Positions 45,149-57,342 of a stretch of DNA of 64,000 nucleotides are shown one piece after another; the first letter of the stretch is position 1; each line of letters begins with the position of its first letter. Source of the DNA: Holtermannia corniformis (Eukaryota; Basidiomycota; Tremellomycetes; Holtermanniales); NCBI GenBank assembly GCA_001599935.1, contig BCIJ01000006.1, positions 186,001 through 250,000 of the forward strand. The letters are read 5' to 3'. The notes under the pieces are model-generated. The model was not told the origin of the DNA and searched no databases. It saw only the letters and a program-made list of their open reading frames with translations. The position numbers and the translations under genes are program-made.

Positions 45149-47160
45149 ATGTCCCGCAAGGACGAACCACTTCCCACGGCAGAGCGTGGGTGGTACTCTT
45201 TCCAGATCGGCGCCGAAGTCTACTCATGCGTGTCTCTTGTGCGTAACTTTGGTGGACCGAAACAGCCGGGGTGACTTTGCTGATCGATATGTGTAGGCCA
45301 TCTTCCTGCCTATCCTACTCGAGCGTGAGTCGACGCCCTCAGCCACCCTGATGAGTGCTGAAGCCTCAGAGATGGCCCGGGAGATAGGTTACATCAGGCC
45401 TGATCTCACCGTTCCGTGTATGGGAGCGCCCAAGGGTGAAGGCGATGGTCACTGTAGTGCTAGACTTCTCGGCGGCTGGGTCGACACTGCATCTCTCAGG
45501 TCTGTGCTCTTCCTCCCCCATCGGCAGCTAACCCACCTCCAGCCTGTATGTCCGTTCGTTCGCCGTCGCTTTCCAGGCGATCAGTGTCGTCTCCATAGGC
45601 GTTTTGGCGGATCATGGTCGGTCTCTGCCCTGACCGCTGATGCTGGCAGCTGACCCACAATCAGCGTACTGGCGCAAACGTTTGCTCGTCGGCGGCGCGC
45701 TGCTTGGATCGCTCTCAGCCCTTGTGTTTCTCCTCTTTCCAATCACTACCTCTTCTATCACTGTTCTGCTCGCAGCTCTACTCAACACTATCGGCAACGT
45801 CACATATGCCGTCGCAGGCGTCTGTAACAGCGCCTACCTCCCCCTCCTCGCCCGCCTCTCACCCGACACCGCCGCGGGCAACGCTAGCCTAGACGGGACC
45901 GAGGCGGAAGGTCTTCTTCCCTCTCCAACATCACCTACAAGCACCCAGACGGCGCCGCGATTGAGCCTCGTCATCTCGCGTATCTCGTCTCGCGGCGTTG
46001 CACTGGGCTTCTTCTCGGGCGTGTCCACCTTGGTCCTGCTGACGATCCCGGTCACGCTGCTCAAGGGATCGAGCTTCTCTTTGCGACTGGCGATCGGCTT
46101 TACGGGTTTGGTGTGGGCAGCGTTCACGATCCCGGCAGCGTGGTATTTGCCCGGAGGGCCTGCACCCGAACAGCGTGGCGTGCAGTGGACGGATGTAGGG
46201 ATTGCATGGCGACGACTCGGTGGCATGGTCCGCGTGAGAGAGATGCGCAGACTCAAGAACACGTTTGGGTTCTTGCTGGCTTGGATGTTCCTCTCGGACG
46301 GTACGTTGGGGCATCGGTTCACCGCTGTCGAGTTACTGACAAAGCGTCGTTTGACAGGCTTCCACACCACGACGTCGACATCCATCATCTACGCCAAAGC
46401 AACGCTCAACCTCTCTCCGTCGGCCGTGATCGGGCTCGGGATCATTGTCCAGTCGTGCGCCATCGTCAGCGCCTTTTACATGCCTCGGATCCAGCGAGCG
46501 CAAGGGTGGTCGAACCTGCAGACTCTTGTCCGACTCGTGATTGCGGGCGCTGTGGTACCAGGCTATGCTAGCCTGGGCGTGCTGGTTGGGGCTCAGAGAT
46601 GGGGTCTGAGGAGTGCCGGTGAGATGTATGCGGCGGGCGTTTGGTTCGGTTTGGTGGGTTGGCTGATCGAAACATCCCAGCTGGGGTACTGATGCCGCGT
46701 AGGTCCTTGGCCCATTCACAAGCTATAGTCGAGCGCTGTACGCTGAAATCATCCCACCGGTGAGTCTGAGCGTGTTGCGCCTCGCTCGTGCTGATCAGGA
46801 ACACGCAGGGTCACGAGGCACGCTTCTTCTCGCTATTCGCCGTCACCGACAAGTCGGCCTCGTTTCTCGGTCCTGCTGTTGTCGGACTCATAGCTGGTGA
46901 GTATCGTCTGCCAGTACGACTGCAGCTGCTCAAGAGACTCAGATCGAACGGGCAACATTCGCTACGGCTTCCTGTTCCTGTTGGCGCTGCTCGTAGTGCC
47001 ACTTCCGCTTTTGATGCGTGGGATTGACATTGCGGCTGCAACTCGGGATGCTGCGCTGTACGCGGCCGAAGAGGACGGCAAGAGTCGCGCTGTACTGCTG
47101 AGTACATCTGCCAACGACGAGACGGACGAGCTAGAGGACGGGCAGAGTGACCGGGTGTAG
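45149..47160 (+). CDS. ATG22: ATG22 vacuolar amino-acid effluxer (autophagy-related)
   Basis: Major-facilitator-like vacuolar membrane protein that exports amino acids after breakdown of autophagic bodies. ATG 45149; RGWYSFQIGAEVYSCVSL joins AIFLPILLERESTPSATL, matching the first ATG22 helix (GWYxYxFAxEV...LPxxLE). Then SLYVRSFAVAFQAISVVSIG, VLADHAYWRKRLLVGGALLG, TIGNVTYAVAGVCNSAYLPL, SSRGVALGFFSGVSTLVLLT, WRRLGGMVRVREMRRLKNTF, TSTSIIYAKATLNLSPSAV, LGPFTSYSRALYAEIIPP, GHEARFFSLFAVTDKSASFL, PAVVGLIADRTGNIRYGFLF. Transmembrane segments appear at the expected positions. An acidic cytosolic tail ends QSDRV, TAG 47158-47160. Confidence 0.93.
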
Positions 47161-47444
47161 AGTGGCGCCACGGTGGATCGGCAGTGTGTGTCGTGTTGAG
47201 TGACTTTGCTCATCCCGTCCTCGCCCCAAACCGTGTGACCATGGTTGTCCTCGGATCGGCGGAGAGCAGACAATAGGCTCGGTCGCCCCTGTTGCACGTT
47301 GCACAATCCTCACCAACGACCCTCAGCAAGCACAAAGAACACGTCAAGCGCGAACAGACCCAGGACGCACGAGCCCAGTGCCACTCGGCGGAGCCGCACA
47401 GACTTGTCAACATCCTTTCAGCCGCACAGACGCTCCCGCTCGAC

Positions 47445-47927
47445 ATGCCCACCACAGTGCGCACGCGCACCCACGCACGCTACCAGTCCACAGCGGCCGA
47501 CCCGCTCGTGCTGCACAAGGTCGACGAAACGTATCACCAGGACGCCTGGCACGATCAAGAGCACCAGCTCGGAGAAGATTGGATGGCAAAGGGCAAAGGG
47601 CGGAGGCTGGACGAGCGGAGGACCCGTGAGTGGGAGTTGTCTTTCTTGCGTGCGGTCAAGTGTTTGGCCGTCGTTGTCGGTCGAAAGAGATGGCTGTGGA
47701 CAGGGCGGCTGTTGCGGGAGACCTGTAGGTGCAAACCTGCGCCAGGTTTGGGCCATACGATCCACATAGCTTGGCATATCACCATTTGACAGGAATCCTT
47801 CTCCGTCGCCCCGTCATGCGCAGCGGTCCTTCAGTCCGAGATCGCTGCAGATATCATCAACTGGCGCTGCGCTGGTAGCTGTAAGAACCCTTCACTCGAT
47901 GCACCAAGAGGGCATGCGTCATCCTGA
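47445..47927 (+). CDS. Hypothetical small protein (splicing uncertain)
   Basis: ATG 47445 opens MPTTVRTRTHARYQSTAADP, LVLHKVDETYHQDAWHDQEH, QLGEDWMAKGKGRRLDERRT before a GTGAGT donor at 47625. Two continuations are possible. One goes straight to a CAG acceptor near 47791 and ends soon after. The other uses a short middle exon (about 47729-47745) and reads ESFSVAPSCAAVLQSEIAAD to a stop at 47925-47927. I list the longer. No family recognised. The first exon has good coding character (charged, few rare codons), but the gene model is weak. Confidence 0.35.
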
Positions 47928-49184
47928 TGAGTATGATCTCTGTGCATGACTGTTTCAGCTGGTTCTGTTGCCGTCTGGTAGCACTGGACAGCCACGTATC
48001 AGAGACGATAGGCCACAGGGATGCTTGTGCCGGCCAGCGCAATTTGCCGTTCAAGCTTTCCTTTCGAGCTTTGACTGCCGAGTGTGTTGCCGAGCAGTCG
48101 GTTTCCCAGGTGGATGACTATGACAGCGCAAATGAGCTCCTGTACAAGCCGTTTGCTTGGAACAAAGGCTAACTTGCGGCTGCGCTGGTCTGCCGACTGC
48201 TGATGTCCGTCGCTGGTCAAAATGCAGATGACCGTGCGTGCCGTGCGCGTAGATAGTCCTGCCAAGCATGTGATCGCAAGCAAGTCGGGGTCAAGCTATC
48301 GATGCTGTTCACAGTTACTACCGCTGCAGGACAAGCCGTCGGAGAGGCGGGGCAGAATCGGTCACGCCTGAGCTGCTGCGAGCTCAGCACATCCAACGGC
48401 ATTGGACTGCTTCGTGGAGAGCTCTGTCGTAGGCGCTGGTTACCTTTGCCTTTGCCTTTGTCGACTCCAACAGGAACACACGCCGCTGTCAGGACTCGTT
48501 GCGAAGCCGATAGCAGCATGATGCAAACCAACCTAATCAACCTTGCGCGATCGAGTATTCCACTCTAGTGCTTTCCATCATATGAGCCCTTCAAAGGCGC
48601 TGGCAACTGAAGCTGGCCACGCCTGGTTCATATAGCGCTTGACCTCGTGCAGGACTGTAGCGGAGTTGCCTGGTGTCAGACGTGACTGCAACCAGGCTTC
48701 GGTGGCTGCCCACCTGGCCCAAGTGTCTGCTGACATTTGTCCTTCTGCGCGTTTTCGTTTTCGTTGCAAGAGTATCATTTCGCGTACTCGCGACAGAACG
48801 GACTTGCCAGAAGGCGCTCCGCGCACTGGCCTAGCACAGCCATCTTGTAGTTACAATGTCCAGGTTCAGTGCCTGCTTCACTACACTCGGACTCGCTACT
48901 TGGCTGTCAGAGGCGCGCATTTCCGACCTACATGCCAGGTGTGACCTGAATGGAATCATATACGATCCCCGTCAAGTGTTTGCCTCAGCATGCACACATT
49001 TTATACATGCTATTGTTCAGCGTACCCCGGCAGTCGGGCAGAACGTCACCGGATCCGTCGACGCGCATCCTTTGGGCCCTTTGCGTAGCGCCGATCATGC
49101 AAACAATACTACCTTGTTCGGCCACGGGTGCCCCTTTCTGTGTCTGAACCTTGCCAGACTTCTCCTGACTCCATCTCGTCTCGT
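47928..49184. other. Gene-poor stretch before the large proline-rich gene
   Basis: 1.26 kb. It contains a TTGCCT triple repeat near 48445 and one short minus-strand frame listed separately. The plus-strand frame at 48856-49200 may hold upstream exons of the following gene, but I could not connect it in phase. Confidence 0.4.
48578..48778 (-). CDS. Hypothetical 66-aa basic protein
   Basis: ATG at 48778: MILLQRKRKRAEGQMSADTW, then ATEAWLQSRLTPGNSATVLH and EVKRYMNQAWPASVASAFEG, stop at 48578-48580. Protein-like composition with a lysine/arginine patch and Trp-containing helices, but isolated, short and without known relatives. It may be an exon of something larger or a chance frame. Confidence 0.25.
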   Translation of the reverse strand: MILLQRKRKRAEGQMSADTWARWAATEAWLQSRLTPGNSATVLHEVKRYMNQAWPASVASAFEGLI

Positions 49185-52100
49185 ATGTCGGTGTTGCTGA
49201 CATTACTCTCTCCCACCTCAGCTCCGCGCGAGCCTTCTCCCGAGCACTCCGAGGTCGAGCCCGCAGATCTCGATTTGACGCCCAGGTACGTGTCTGCTGT
49301 ATCCCTCAGATGCCACACTGATGAACGATTGAAGCGCGAAAGCCAAAGGTAAAATTGACGTCAACGTACATGAGCAATGTTGACAAACCTGCAGTCCTTC
49401 CTTGGGTCGCTGGCGTCGAGACTGAAGGTTACACGCCTCCGGAAGGCATGTATGGCCCATACGACTCTGGTAGGTTCTTTCGAGGACTCCTGAGGGTCAT
49501 TGTTGACGCCGTGAAGCACCACCCACTCGTCCACAAACTGAAATGTTCCCGCCACCCGCGCCCGGATCTCACCCCTTTGCCCATGGAGGCAAGCCCAAGT
49601 CAGGCGTTGGCGGCGGGACTGCCGAATCCGTCATCTCTGATGGCGGCGAGCTCAAGCGCTCGCACGCTCACAAGCGAGAGAAACGTCCAGACTCCGAAGC
49701 GATGAGTCGTGGGATAGCGCCGCCAGCTCCACCATCGCAACCCCCCCACGGTTACCCAGTCTTTGGCATGCCTATGGCCGGCTACGCGCCCGGCATGATG
49801 GGTGGACAGGGACTGCCTATGGGTATGATGGGCCCGATGCCCCCGCTTCCACCAGATGTCGCCGAAGGCCTGGCAGGTATGAGCAGCCCAGGCATGGGCA
49901 CATTCGGCCATGGCGCAAGTCAATTGCCATCCGCTCATGAGACGGTAGGTTCTTCGGCGACTGTTCATGTCGGCGTGACTCACACCAGCCAGCCCCAAGC
50001 CCAGTCGCCGACGAAAAAGTCTCAGCCGGCAAAGTCTGCAAAGACGGCAAAGTCTGCAAAATCCAAGTCATCCAAGCCGCCGAAACCACCACCCAAGTCG
50101 ACCAAAGCGCCCGATTCCGACAGCGCCTCGTCCCATACCCCGGAACCAGTCGAGCATCATCCTCACCCGGAACATCCATTCACGCACATTGATCTTGCGG
50201 CCGCTCAAGCGCGCAAGAAAGATCGGGAGCGTGCTCTTGGCGAAGACAAAGAGACTGGCAATGCCAAGTCTGCGCCGTCTTCCGAGCCGTCGTTTGGCCA
50301 TTTCGAAGACTTTCCGTTCATTCCACCGCCGCATGGGATTATCGGGCGAGACTATGTCGGCGCAGGCCAGCCGCTATTCATGATGGGGGGTGGCAGGGCG
50401 GGGCTCGGTCTCGGCATCGCGTTTGGTGGTCTCCCTGGTTTCGGTCCGGCAAATTCATCAGGGCTCTCGAATGACGGCCATCCCCGGCCACCAGACATCG
50501 ACCGAAGTGCGTATGTAGAGACTATCGAAGACGTAAGTGTCAGGACTGCCAATCAGGAGTCAAACTGAATAAGTCACGATAGGAAGAGACTGCGACCGCC
50601 CAGGCGACTGCCGCCGCTCGGCCGGACTCTGAGATTCAGCCGTCGACACACCATCCCTCAGCGGTGCGTGACCTGCCTCGAAAGAGCCGTCATGGCGTGC
50701 GCTGACCCCGAACATGCAGCCCGTTCCACCGCACTCGAACAAGAGTACCGTCAAAGCCATGTCTGCTGCACCAAGATCGGAAGTTCAGTCTCCTGCCAAA
50801 GCTCAGACCCCGCCGGCTCTGTCGCCTCAACGATCGAAAGGTACACCGACATCACGCCGGGTACCAGTTCCGTCGATTGCCCCAACCGAGGAGTCACCGC
50901 AGCGGGTCCGGGCGCCTCCGAGCGACACAACCTACACCGTACGACCGGTCTCGATCGCGCCCACAACGCAGACAGAAGTCGATCGGGTTGTCAAGGGCAG
51001 TCACTTTCACGACGAAGGCCTCTGTCAGATGCTCGATGCCATCAGAATGCAAGATCTCGGCGAGGAGGCGCGGCGCGCGTTGCGACACGGCATACAGAAG
51101 CGTGTCAAGTACCTCAATTCTCAACAATCGAGTGGTCAAGTGAGTCGATGTCCTCGGTCTCATGTCCGGACTCACCATCTTAGCCCTTGGATACGAGCGT
51201 TGAATCGCGTGACAAGAAATCTTCCAAGAACAAAGAGGACAAGTCTACGAAAGCCAAGTCGCGAAGCGGCTCAAAGCACAGTGCAGATGTGAGTGTGGTG
51301 AAGTAAAGTGTGACTTTGTCCTGAGAAGTCTCAAGTCATCGAGCGAGCTGCCGGAATGGGCGAAGACGGTACGTGCGTCTGCGTGGCAAGGGTGAAGCTG
51401 ACTTGATCAAGATGAATGACCGCGTCAGAATGCTCGAAGCCGAACTGCAAGAGGCACGCCGCCATGGCTCGCCTCGCGCGCGAGCCAGCTCTCCTCCCAG
51501 CCAGGACGTAGCAGGCCAAGTCGTTGACGAATTGATCTTTGGCCATCAAGCGCAGCCACTTGGTCATCCGCAGGGTTATCCGTATGGGGGTCTACCAAAC
51601 ATGCCGCTGTATGGGCTGCCATATCCGCCGTTCCCGACCGCAACACAGAGTCAGCGTGGCCAGCCTACCAATCGGCAAGGGCAGATACCGTCGTGGGGCT
51701 CAGAAGTTGAGATGCCGGGTGCCTCCGAATCGGTACCTCCTCCTCCAGCGCAACCGACCATCAATGTTATGCCACCAACAGACAGCAATGTCAACAGTAG
51801 AGCGCAGACGATCAGTCGAGCACCAACCCACGTCGATGTCGACGTCATCAATGAGACTTTCCAAGAGGTGCCCGATAGCCAACCGATGGAGCGCGAGCTT
51901 CCACCTTTACCACCTTCGACAAAGGCGCCTACCGCAGCGTCGACTCATCACCACACGCAGCGCGCACCCTCAGCGGCGCCAGCCCCAGCTTCGCAAGTGG
52001 CTCCTTCCATCCCACAGACGGCCCAACCGCCCCAGTCGCACTACACACGCCGAGAACAGCCGTCCAAGGCACCCGACACGCAACCTACTGATTCTCCAGG

Positions 52101-53421
52101 CGGCTACTATGACCCTCTGCTACCGCCTCTACCAAGTCCAGCACCATGGGATGTCATCACTCAGCGCCTGTACAGCTGGGCACTGGTATGGATGGAGAAA
52201 GACTTCGTCGAGGCACTCGAGAACATTAGTCTTGGTCAACAGGTGGACGAGTTCGGCCTAACCATTTACACGATGATGACTTTCAAGAGGTTTGTCGGCT
52301 GGCGTCCACGATTTGGGACACTGACAGCATTGCAGGAACCTGCGTCACCGTATGACCGCAACGCCTCCACAAGAATGCGACAAGATGGTAGGAGATTCTA
52401 TAGATGCAAGCATTCACTTACGACGCAGTTTGTGCCGCCGAACATGAGCGACGCCATCAACCGCGCTGTGCATGCTGTACGTACAGCCGTGGTTTGAGCC
52501 TGAAAGCGGCTTACAGCCCAACAGAAGCGTTTCGCCGATGCGCAGCAGATCTTGGAAGAGCTCTGGTATCGTGCGTCATGTGAGATACGAACGCGTACGC
52601 GACTAACGAACCGTAGCGTTCGGCTTCACGGAACCTCCTCGGATCATCATAGCACTTGCCAAACACCGCAATGATGTGCGTTTCACGATGAAAGCGATTG
52701 ACACATACTGACACGTCTTTAAGGCGGATCACTGGGCCGCGCACCGGTTAGCTCGTTCTGCGTAGCGCGGGTTGTAACTCACGACGATCAGATTCGATCT
52801 GACAAATGGTCATCTCACGTCCTACTCGGTCTACCATCAAGACTCGCTCCCTGATGGGCGACCTTTCAACTGTGAGTTCCACTGCTGAGTGATCAAGCGC
52901 ACTGCCAATGTCGCATCAGGGTGGCATGCGATCAGAGCAGCCTGGCCGCAGCGCAAGATCCGCCATCCGGATTCGCTCCAGCAGCGAGTGGAGAAGATCC
53001 TGCGGTCCGAGTCGCACAAGAAGGACAACTCCCTTGCCGCCTTCAATGTCAGCCGTAACCTTTTGCTGTAAGTCCGATCTATTTCACCTGCAGTAGACGC
53101 TAAGATATCGCAGCGGCCGACGACCCGAGTATATGACAGATTTAGTCAAGTTGCGCGAGCTGATCTGGCAGGAGGTGCGTGTGGGCGGAATCAACGGGCC
53201 GTTGCTGTGACGGCATGGGTGTCCAGTGCCCTAAAAAGGTCAATATCGAGTGTTACTCATAACACTCGATCTGGACATATTCTGACATGACTACCACACG
53301 GCCGGAGTCGTGACAGTTGCTCACATCTGCGCAGATCAAACGGTTGTTGAAGCGCAAGACGCAGGGGACGTTGATCGTCAACCCGAATGCAAACGACGGC
53401 GACCATGTTTTGGAGGTATAG
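49185..53421 (+). CDS. Large Pro/Ser-rich protein with C-terminal Ulp1/C48-like domain lacking the catalytic Cys
   Basis: At least a dozen introns. N-terminal two thirds are disordered: PREPSPEHSEVEPADLDLTP, MFPPPAPGSHPFAHGGKPKS, many Met/Gly/Pro repeats and Lys/Ser runs. A short coiled stretch (IKMNDRVRMLEAELQEARRH) follows near 51400. The C-terminal domain from about 52140 reads WDVITQRLYSWALVWMEKDF, DEFGLTIYTMMTFKR, FVPPNMSDAINRAVHA, DAQQILEELWYPFGFTEPPR, IIIALAKHRND, DHWAAHRFDLTNGHLTSYS, WWHAIRAAWPQ, KKDNSLAAFNVSRNLLLGRR, LVKLRELIWQEIKRLLKRK. The HW...D...Y, then N-x(5-8)-F...LL-x-GRxP...LRxxIxxEI layout resembles Ulp1/SENP proteases. However, the Asp and Cys positions are not conserved. 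Stop 53419-53421. The start is uncertain: GTATGT...CTGAC...CAG (49183-49221) could be an intron removing the ATG used here. Confidence 0.6.
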
Positions 53422-53562
53422 GGAATAATGCTCATGCTGGCAACTGCATCTGTACAAATACGAGAAATCCGGATCCATGCAATGCTATGCCCTGTGATCT
53501 GGTCTGTCCAAATGTCCATTACGAAAGCAGGAACCCAAGATATCCGTAGAAGCCCACCAGCT

Positions 53563-56370
53563 TCAATCATCCGCGTCGTCGAAAGGCGTAGTAGCCCGAC
53601 TGGCACTTCGGAGGGCAAGACCGAGATCATTCAAGTTCACCCGGCTCGAGTTGCGCGACAACGCCTTGCCACTAGTGACGCCAGCCGAAGGGGTCAAGAT
53701 GCCGGTAGTGTACAGATCACGGTCCTCGATTGACAGCGAATCCCGGCCAAACGTCGCCATAGGAGGATCATTCCACCCGCCCGACGTCGGGCCATCGATC
53801 GCCGTCAACACGCTGAGATGCGAGTGAGATCCCTGGCGGGACTTTACGGATCGCGAGGATGAGTTGAAGGTAGCTTTGGAGTGACGCGGGGGAGACGAGG
53901 GAGCTGGTACGGTCGCCGCTGCGGCACTCGCGGCGGTGATGTCGACAGCAGAAGCCGACGCCGACGCTCGAGAAGGCGTATCGCCAGGCGAGAGGCGCTG
54001 AGGGCGTGATGAGTCGGCTGCCGATAAGGAAATCCGCCCGGAAAGCGGTGTCAAATTGGCCGAGGCGGTCCCGTTGGGGTGGATGCCTGCGGGTGTAAAG
54101 AAGAATGATGAAGATGTAGATTTTGGTGAGGAAGGGGCGGATGAGAATCCGTTAGATGAAGGATTGTAGGACATTGCAGGCATTGAAGCCATCCGCATGG
54201 TCCGCGGTCTGCCTTCGCCAAGTGGTTTGACTTTGGCAAGTTTGCCGAGTGGCAGTGTCCTGCGCAAAGCATGGCCCATCCGCAAGGCCCACAGTCGAAG
54301 TCGACCAACGCTGAGCTTGGTGGGTGGTCGCAGCGGCGGCTCAGGGCCGTCTTCGACACCAAGGTGACCATCTTCACTTCGGAAACCAAGCCATGAGCGC
54401 CCACCAGTACCGCCATTCACAAAGTCGAGCCCCGACTCCGACGACTTCCTTCCTCTTCGCGGCGGGGAAGCGCACGAGGTCCAAAGCCGACGTCGTCTCC
54501 GCAACGTTCCAAACAGACACGCCAAGACTGCAAGCGCAATAAATGCGTACGCCCAGACGACTTCGATGCCCATTGCGCCAAGCCGTTGCTCGATGTTTTC
54601 TCGCGCGTGATCCCACGGTGCCGCAATGTCGTGGATGAACGGATGGCGAGGAACGGCCTTGCTAGCCTCGATGACCATTTTGCCCAGTGTCCATGAAATG
54701 GCCGTCTCGCCAATCTCGTCCATTGATTGAAAGTGCGGCTTCTGCAGCAAGCCCTTTTCGCGCGCGCGGCGCTCTGCCTCTTCATTGGTGTCACCGACGT
54801 TGCCGCCGGTCAAGGTCGTGTTGCCGCCGGCGTCGGTCAAGCGCGGGATGCCGATGCCTTCATGCAGGACATTTGAGATCCAGGCGCCCTTGAAGCACTG
54901 CATCTCGAGTCGGGAGAGCTCAATCTATATCGCTAATCAGCCTTCAACTGTCGTAAGAGCGCAGCCACCCACCTGAGCGCCCTTCCAACCCTTGTCCTTC
55001 TCCAGTTCGGCTTTCACTCCGTCCCAATCACGGGCACAGAACTCGCCCATGCCGCGCTCCCACTCTGCCCAGTCCCAGACGCCTCCGAGTCCCAGCACCT
55101 GTTGGGCTGTATACCAGTATTCACTGATCCCAATAAACCCTCGCTGATCTTCCCTTTCAAAGTCGATATGCGGCGTCGGCAGCCCCGCAAACAGGCAGTG
55201 ATCCGTCGGGCACGGCGTCGAATGCAGCAACAACGGGTTCAGCTGAGCCAGACATGTTGAGAACTCGCCGGTTCCCGCGAATGGAGGTGCTGAAGGTGTC
55301 GATTCATGCGACAGTCCCGCAGGCAGGCATGGATCCGGGATCGCGGTCCGTATATCGATCTCATACTTTGCGTCTGCGGCCTTTTTCCCCTCTTGCTCGT
55401 CTTTCCACGCGTTGACGCGCATCTCGACATAGCGGTCACGAGCTTTGTTGGTGCCGAACCCGAGCCAGGACGCGACAAAGACGGGCCATGTGACGTCTTC
55501 GCCTGAGAGAAGGCGGAGCGAGACGTCGCGCAGTTCCGTCTTGGGAAAGCCTGAGCGCTCGAGCTCGGTCACTGTCGGTGAGAATGCGAGTTGGGTAGAG
55601 GCACCGCCCATGTCGAGGAAGCCGAATGTGGGCGAATGGTGTTGAACGTCGACGAGGACGGGGCTGTCATCATCGCTGCCGTTGGCTGGCGCATCTTCGA
55701 GTGGTGCGAGCGGCAACAGATCGGCCGAAGTTGACGGATGCCGTGGATCCGGCGCATGCCCGAACCCATCCATGAGGTAATTCACCGCGACCCAACCCCA
55801 CATGCCCTCTTCCTCTCCGCTGATGATCCGCACGCTGTCGCCGCAGTCGGACGTATGGTCCGCTGGGCCGACTTTGAAAGGGTAATCAGTCTTGAGGAGT
55901 TTACACGTCGCTTTGAGGATTGACGATTGCTGGTGCGGAGGGAGAAGGCGCATCCCGGCCGTGGCGAGGACATAGATGGGGGTACTGGCATGTTGCGAGG
56001 GGGGGATGTGACGGAGTGCATGAGACAGTAGCGGTGATAAATAGGACGCAACACTCGAGGACGATTGCATCGAGAGCCCTGTGATCCACCCAATCAGTCG
56101 TCCACTCCCGCCAACGCGACCAAAGGACTGACCCGGCTCGACCCTCTTGACCCAATCATCGCCATCGACACCCTTACCGACCCTGACCAGCCTTCTCAGC
56201 GCAGTCTCACGCTCGCGCTCCTTGCCTTTTCCCTTGCCAACTGCGGCCAAGAGTTCTGCACGCTCGAGTTCGGGGTCACGCCAAGAGTAGATTTGGAGGC
56301 GGGACCCACTCGAGCCGGCGTCAATCACGAGCGCATAGTGCGTTGCCGAGGTCGGGACCGCTGGCGCCAT
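53563..56370 (-). CDS. YND1: Golgi apyrase / nucleoside diphosphatase YND1 (GDA1-CD39 family)
   Basis: Hydrolyses nucleoside di- and triphosphates in the Golgi lumen, supporting nucleotide-sugar antiport. ATG at 56370: HYALVIDAGSSGSRLQIYSW (apyrase region 1), IYVLATAGMRLLPPHQQ (region 2), VRIISGEEEGMWGWVAVNYL (region 3), TFGFLDMGGASTQLAFSP (region 4), then FGTNKARDRYVEM, STPCPTDHCLFAG, FIGISEYWYTAQQVLGLGG and, after the single intron at about 54925-54972, ELSRLEMQCFKGAWISN. A C-terminal membrane helix (VWAYAFIALAVLACLFGTL) is followed by a long Ser-rich cytosolic tail, as in yeast Ynd1. Stop 53563-53565. Confidence 0.95.
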
Positions 56371-56712
56371 TAGCGCATACTCTAGCTGTGCCCGTCAAGT
56401 CCTTGGTGTCAGTTGGTGTCAGGACGAGGATGGCTTGGATTGTCGAGAAGAGTCGACGGCTGGACCGAGCTCGGTTGTTGATCCGCAACGCGTGGCACTT
56501 TGCCCCGAATGTCTCAAAGTCACGCCCTCACCAGCCAGCGTCGTAGTCTGCCCATGCGTGCGTCAGTATATTGCAAGTGTGGGCAGATCGCAGGGTCGGC
56601 AGATGCAGCAGGGAACGATGCAATGCATTCTGGCACGGCACTGGGCATAATGGTCGTCAAATCGTTACCGGTCCCTCTCGTCATCCCGGACAGGGTCAGG
56701 CTCAAGCTCGGA
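56371..56712. other. Intergenic, YND1 promoter region
   Basis: 342 bp between the roadblock gene stop and the YND1 start (both minus). Small frames are present on both strands, none supported. It holds the YND1 promoter. Confidence 0.4.
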
Positions 56713-57342
56713 TCATTGTCCTGGGTCTTGCAGCACGACGAGAAGATATCGCTCGTCTAGAGATAGGTGTCAGCCTGGATCCGAGCTGCCTAGAGTCCCA
56801 AACTTACCGGGTGAGATGATAAGCTCGTGCTTTGTCGTCCGCACGCGCATCAGCCGAAGGTCATCCTACGTACGCATCAGTCTCGGGCTCCGACGACGAA
56901 GAGCGTTTTGCTCGCAATAGCAAGCCGGACCGCACCGGACATCCCACTTGACCCGTGGGATGTTAGTATCGCGTGCTTGCTGCCTGCGCGGCGTCATCCC
57001 TTCGTCGCACTCACCCCATCCTCTACACCCTTTGTCATGACCTCTACCAGTCCCCTCACAAGCTTGGCATAGCCTTTGCCCTTTTCCGCATCCTCGAATG
57101 CTGCGCCTGCACTCTGGATGATGGCACCCCCGTCACGCGCGACAATCAGCACACCCCTGACGTTCTTGTGTGCTGACAGGCGTGACAGAGTGGTAGAGAT
57201 CTCGGCAGGTAATGACGCGGTTTGTGCATGGGAAGCGATGCGGGTGGGAGGGAGTGACGAGGTGGACGCGGCGAGGTCGGTCTGTGTTGAGCGTCAGTCT
57301 GCGAGTCTTGCCACTCATTGCTGTGATGGAAGCACATACCAT
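56713..57342 (-). CDS. Dynein light chain, roadblock/LC7 type
   Basis: Cytoplasmic dynein light chain that binds the intermediate chain as a dimer. The first coding exon is only the start codon ATG (57340-57342), followed directly by GTATGT. Exon 2 (from 57281) reads TDLAASTSSLPPTRIASHAQ, LPAEISTTLSRLSAHKNVRG, VLIVARDGGAIIQSAGAAF, YAKLVRGLVEVMTKGVED. Exon 3 gives DDLRLMRVRTTKHELIISP, exon 4 DERYLLVVLQDPGQ with TGA at 56713-56715. The pattern L-x-S-H-K-x-V-x-G-x-x-I-V and the ending LRxRxxKxEIMIxPDxxYxLxVxQ match the roadblock family along the whole length (about 120 aa, slightly long at the N-terminus). Confidence 0.9.
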
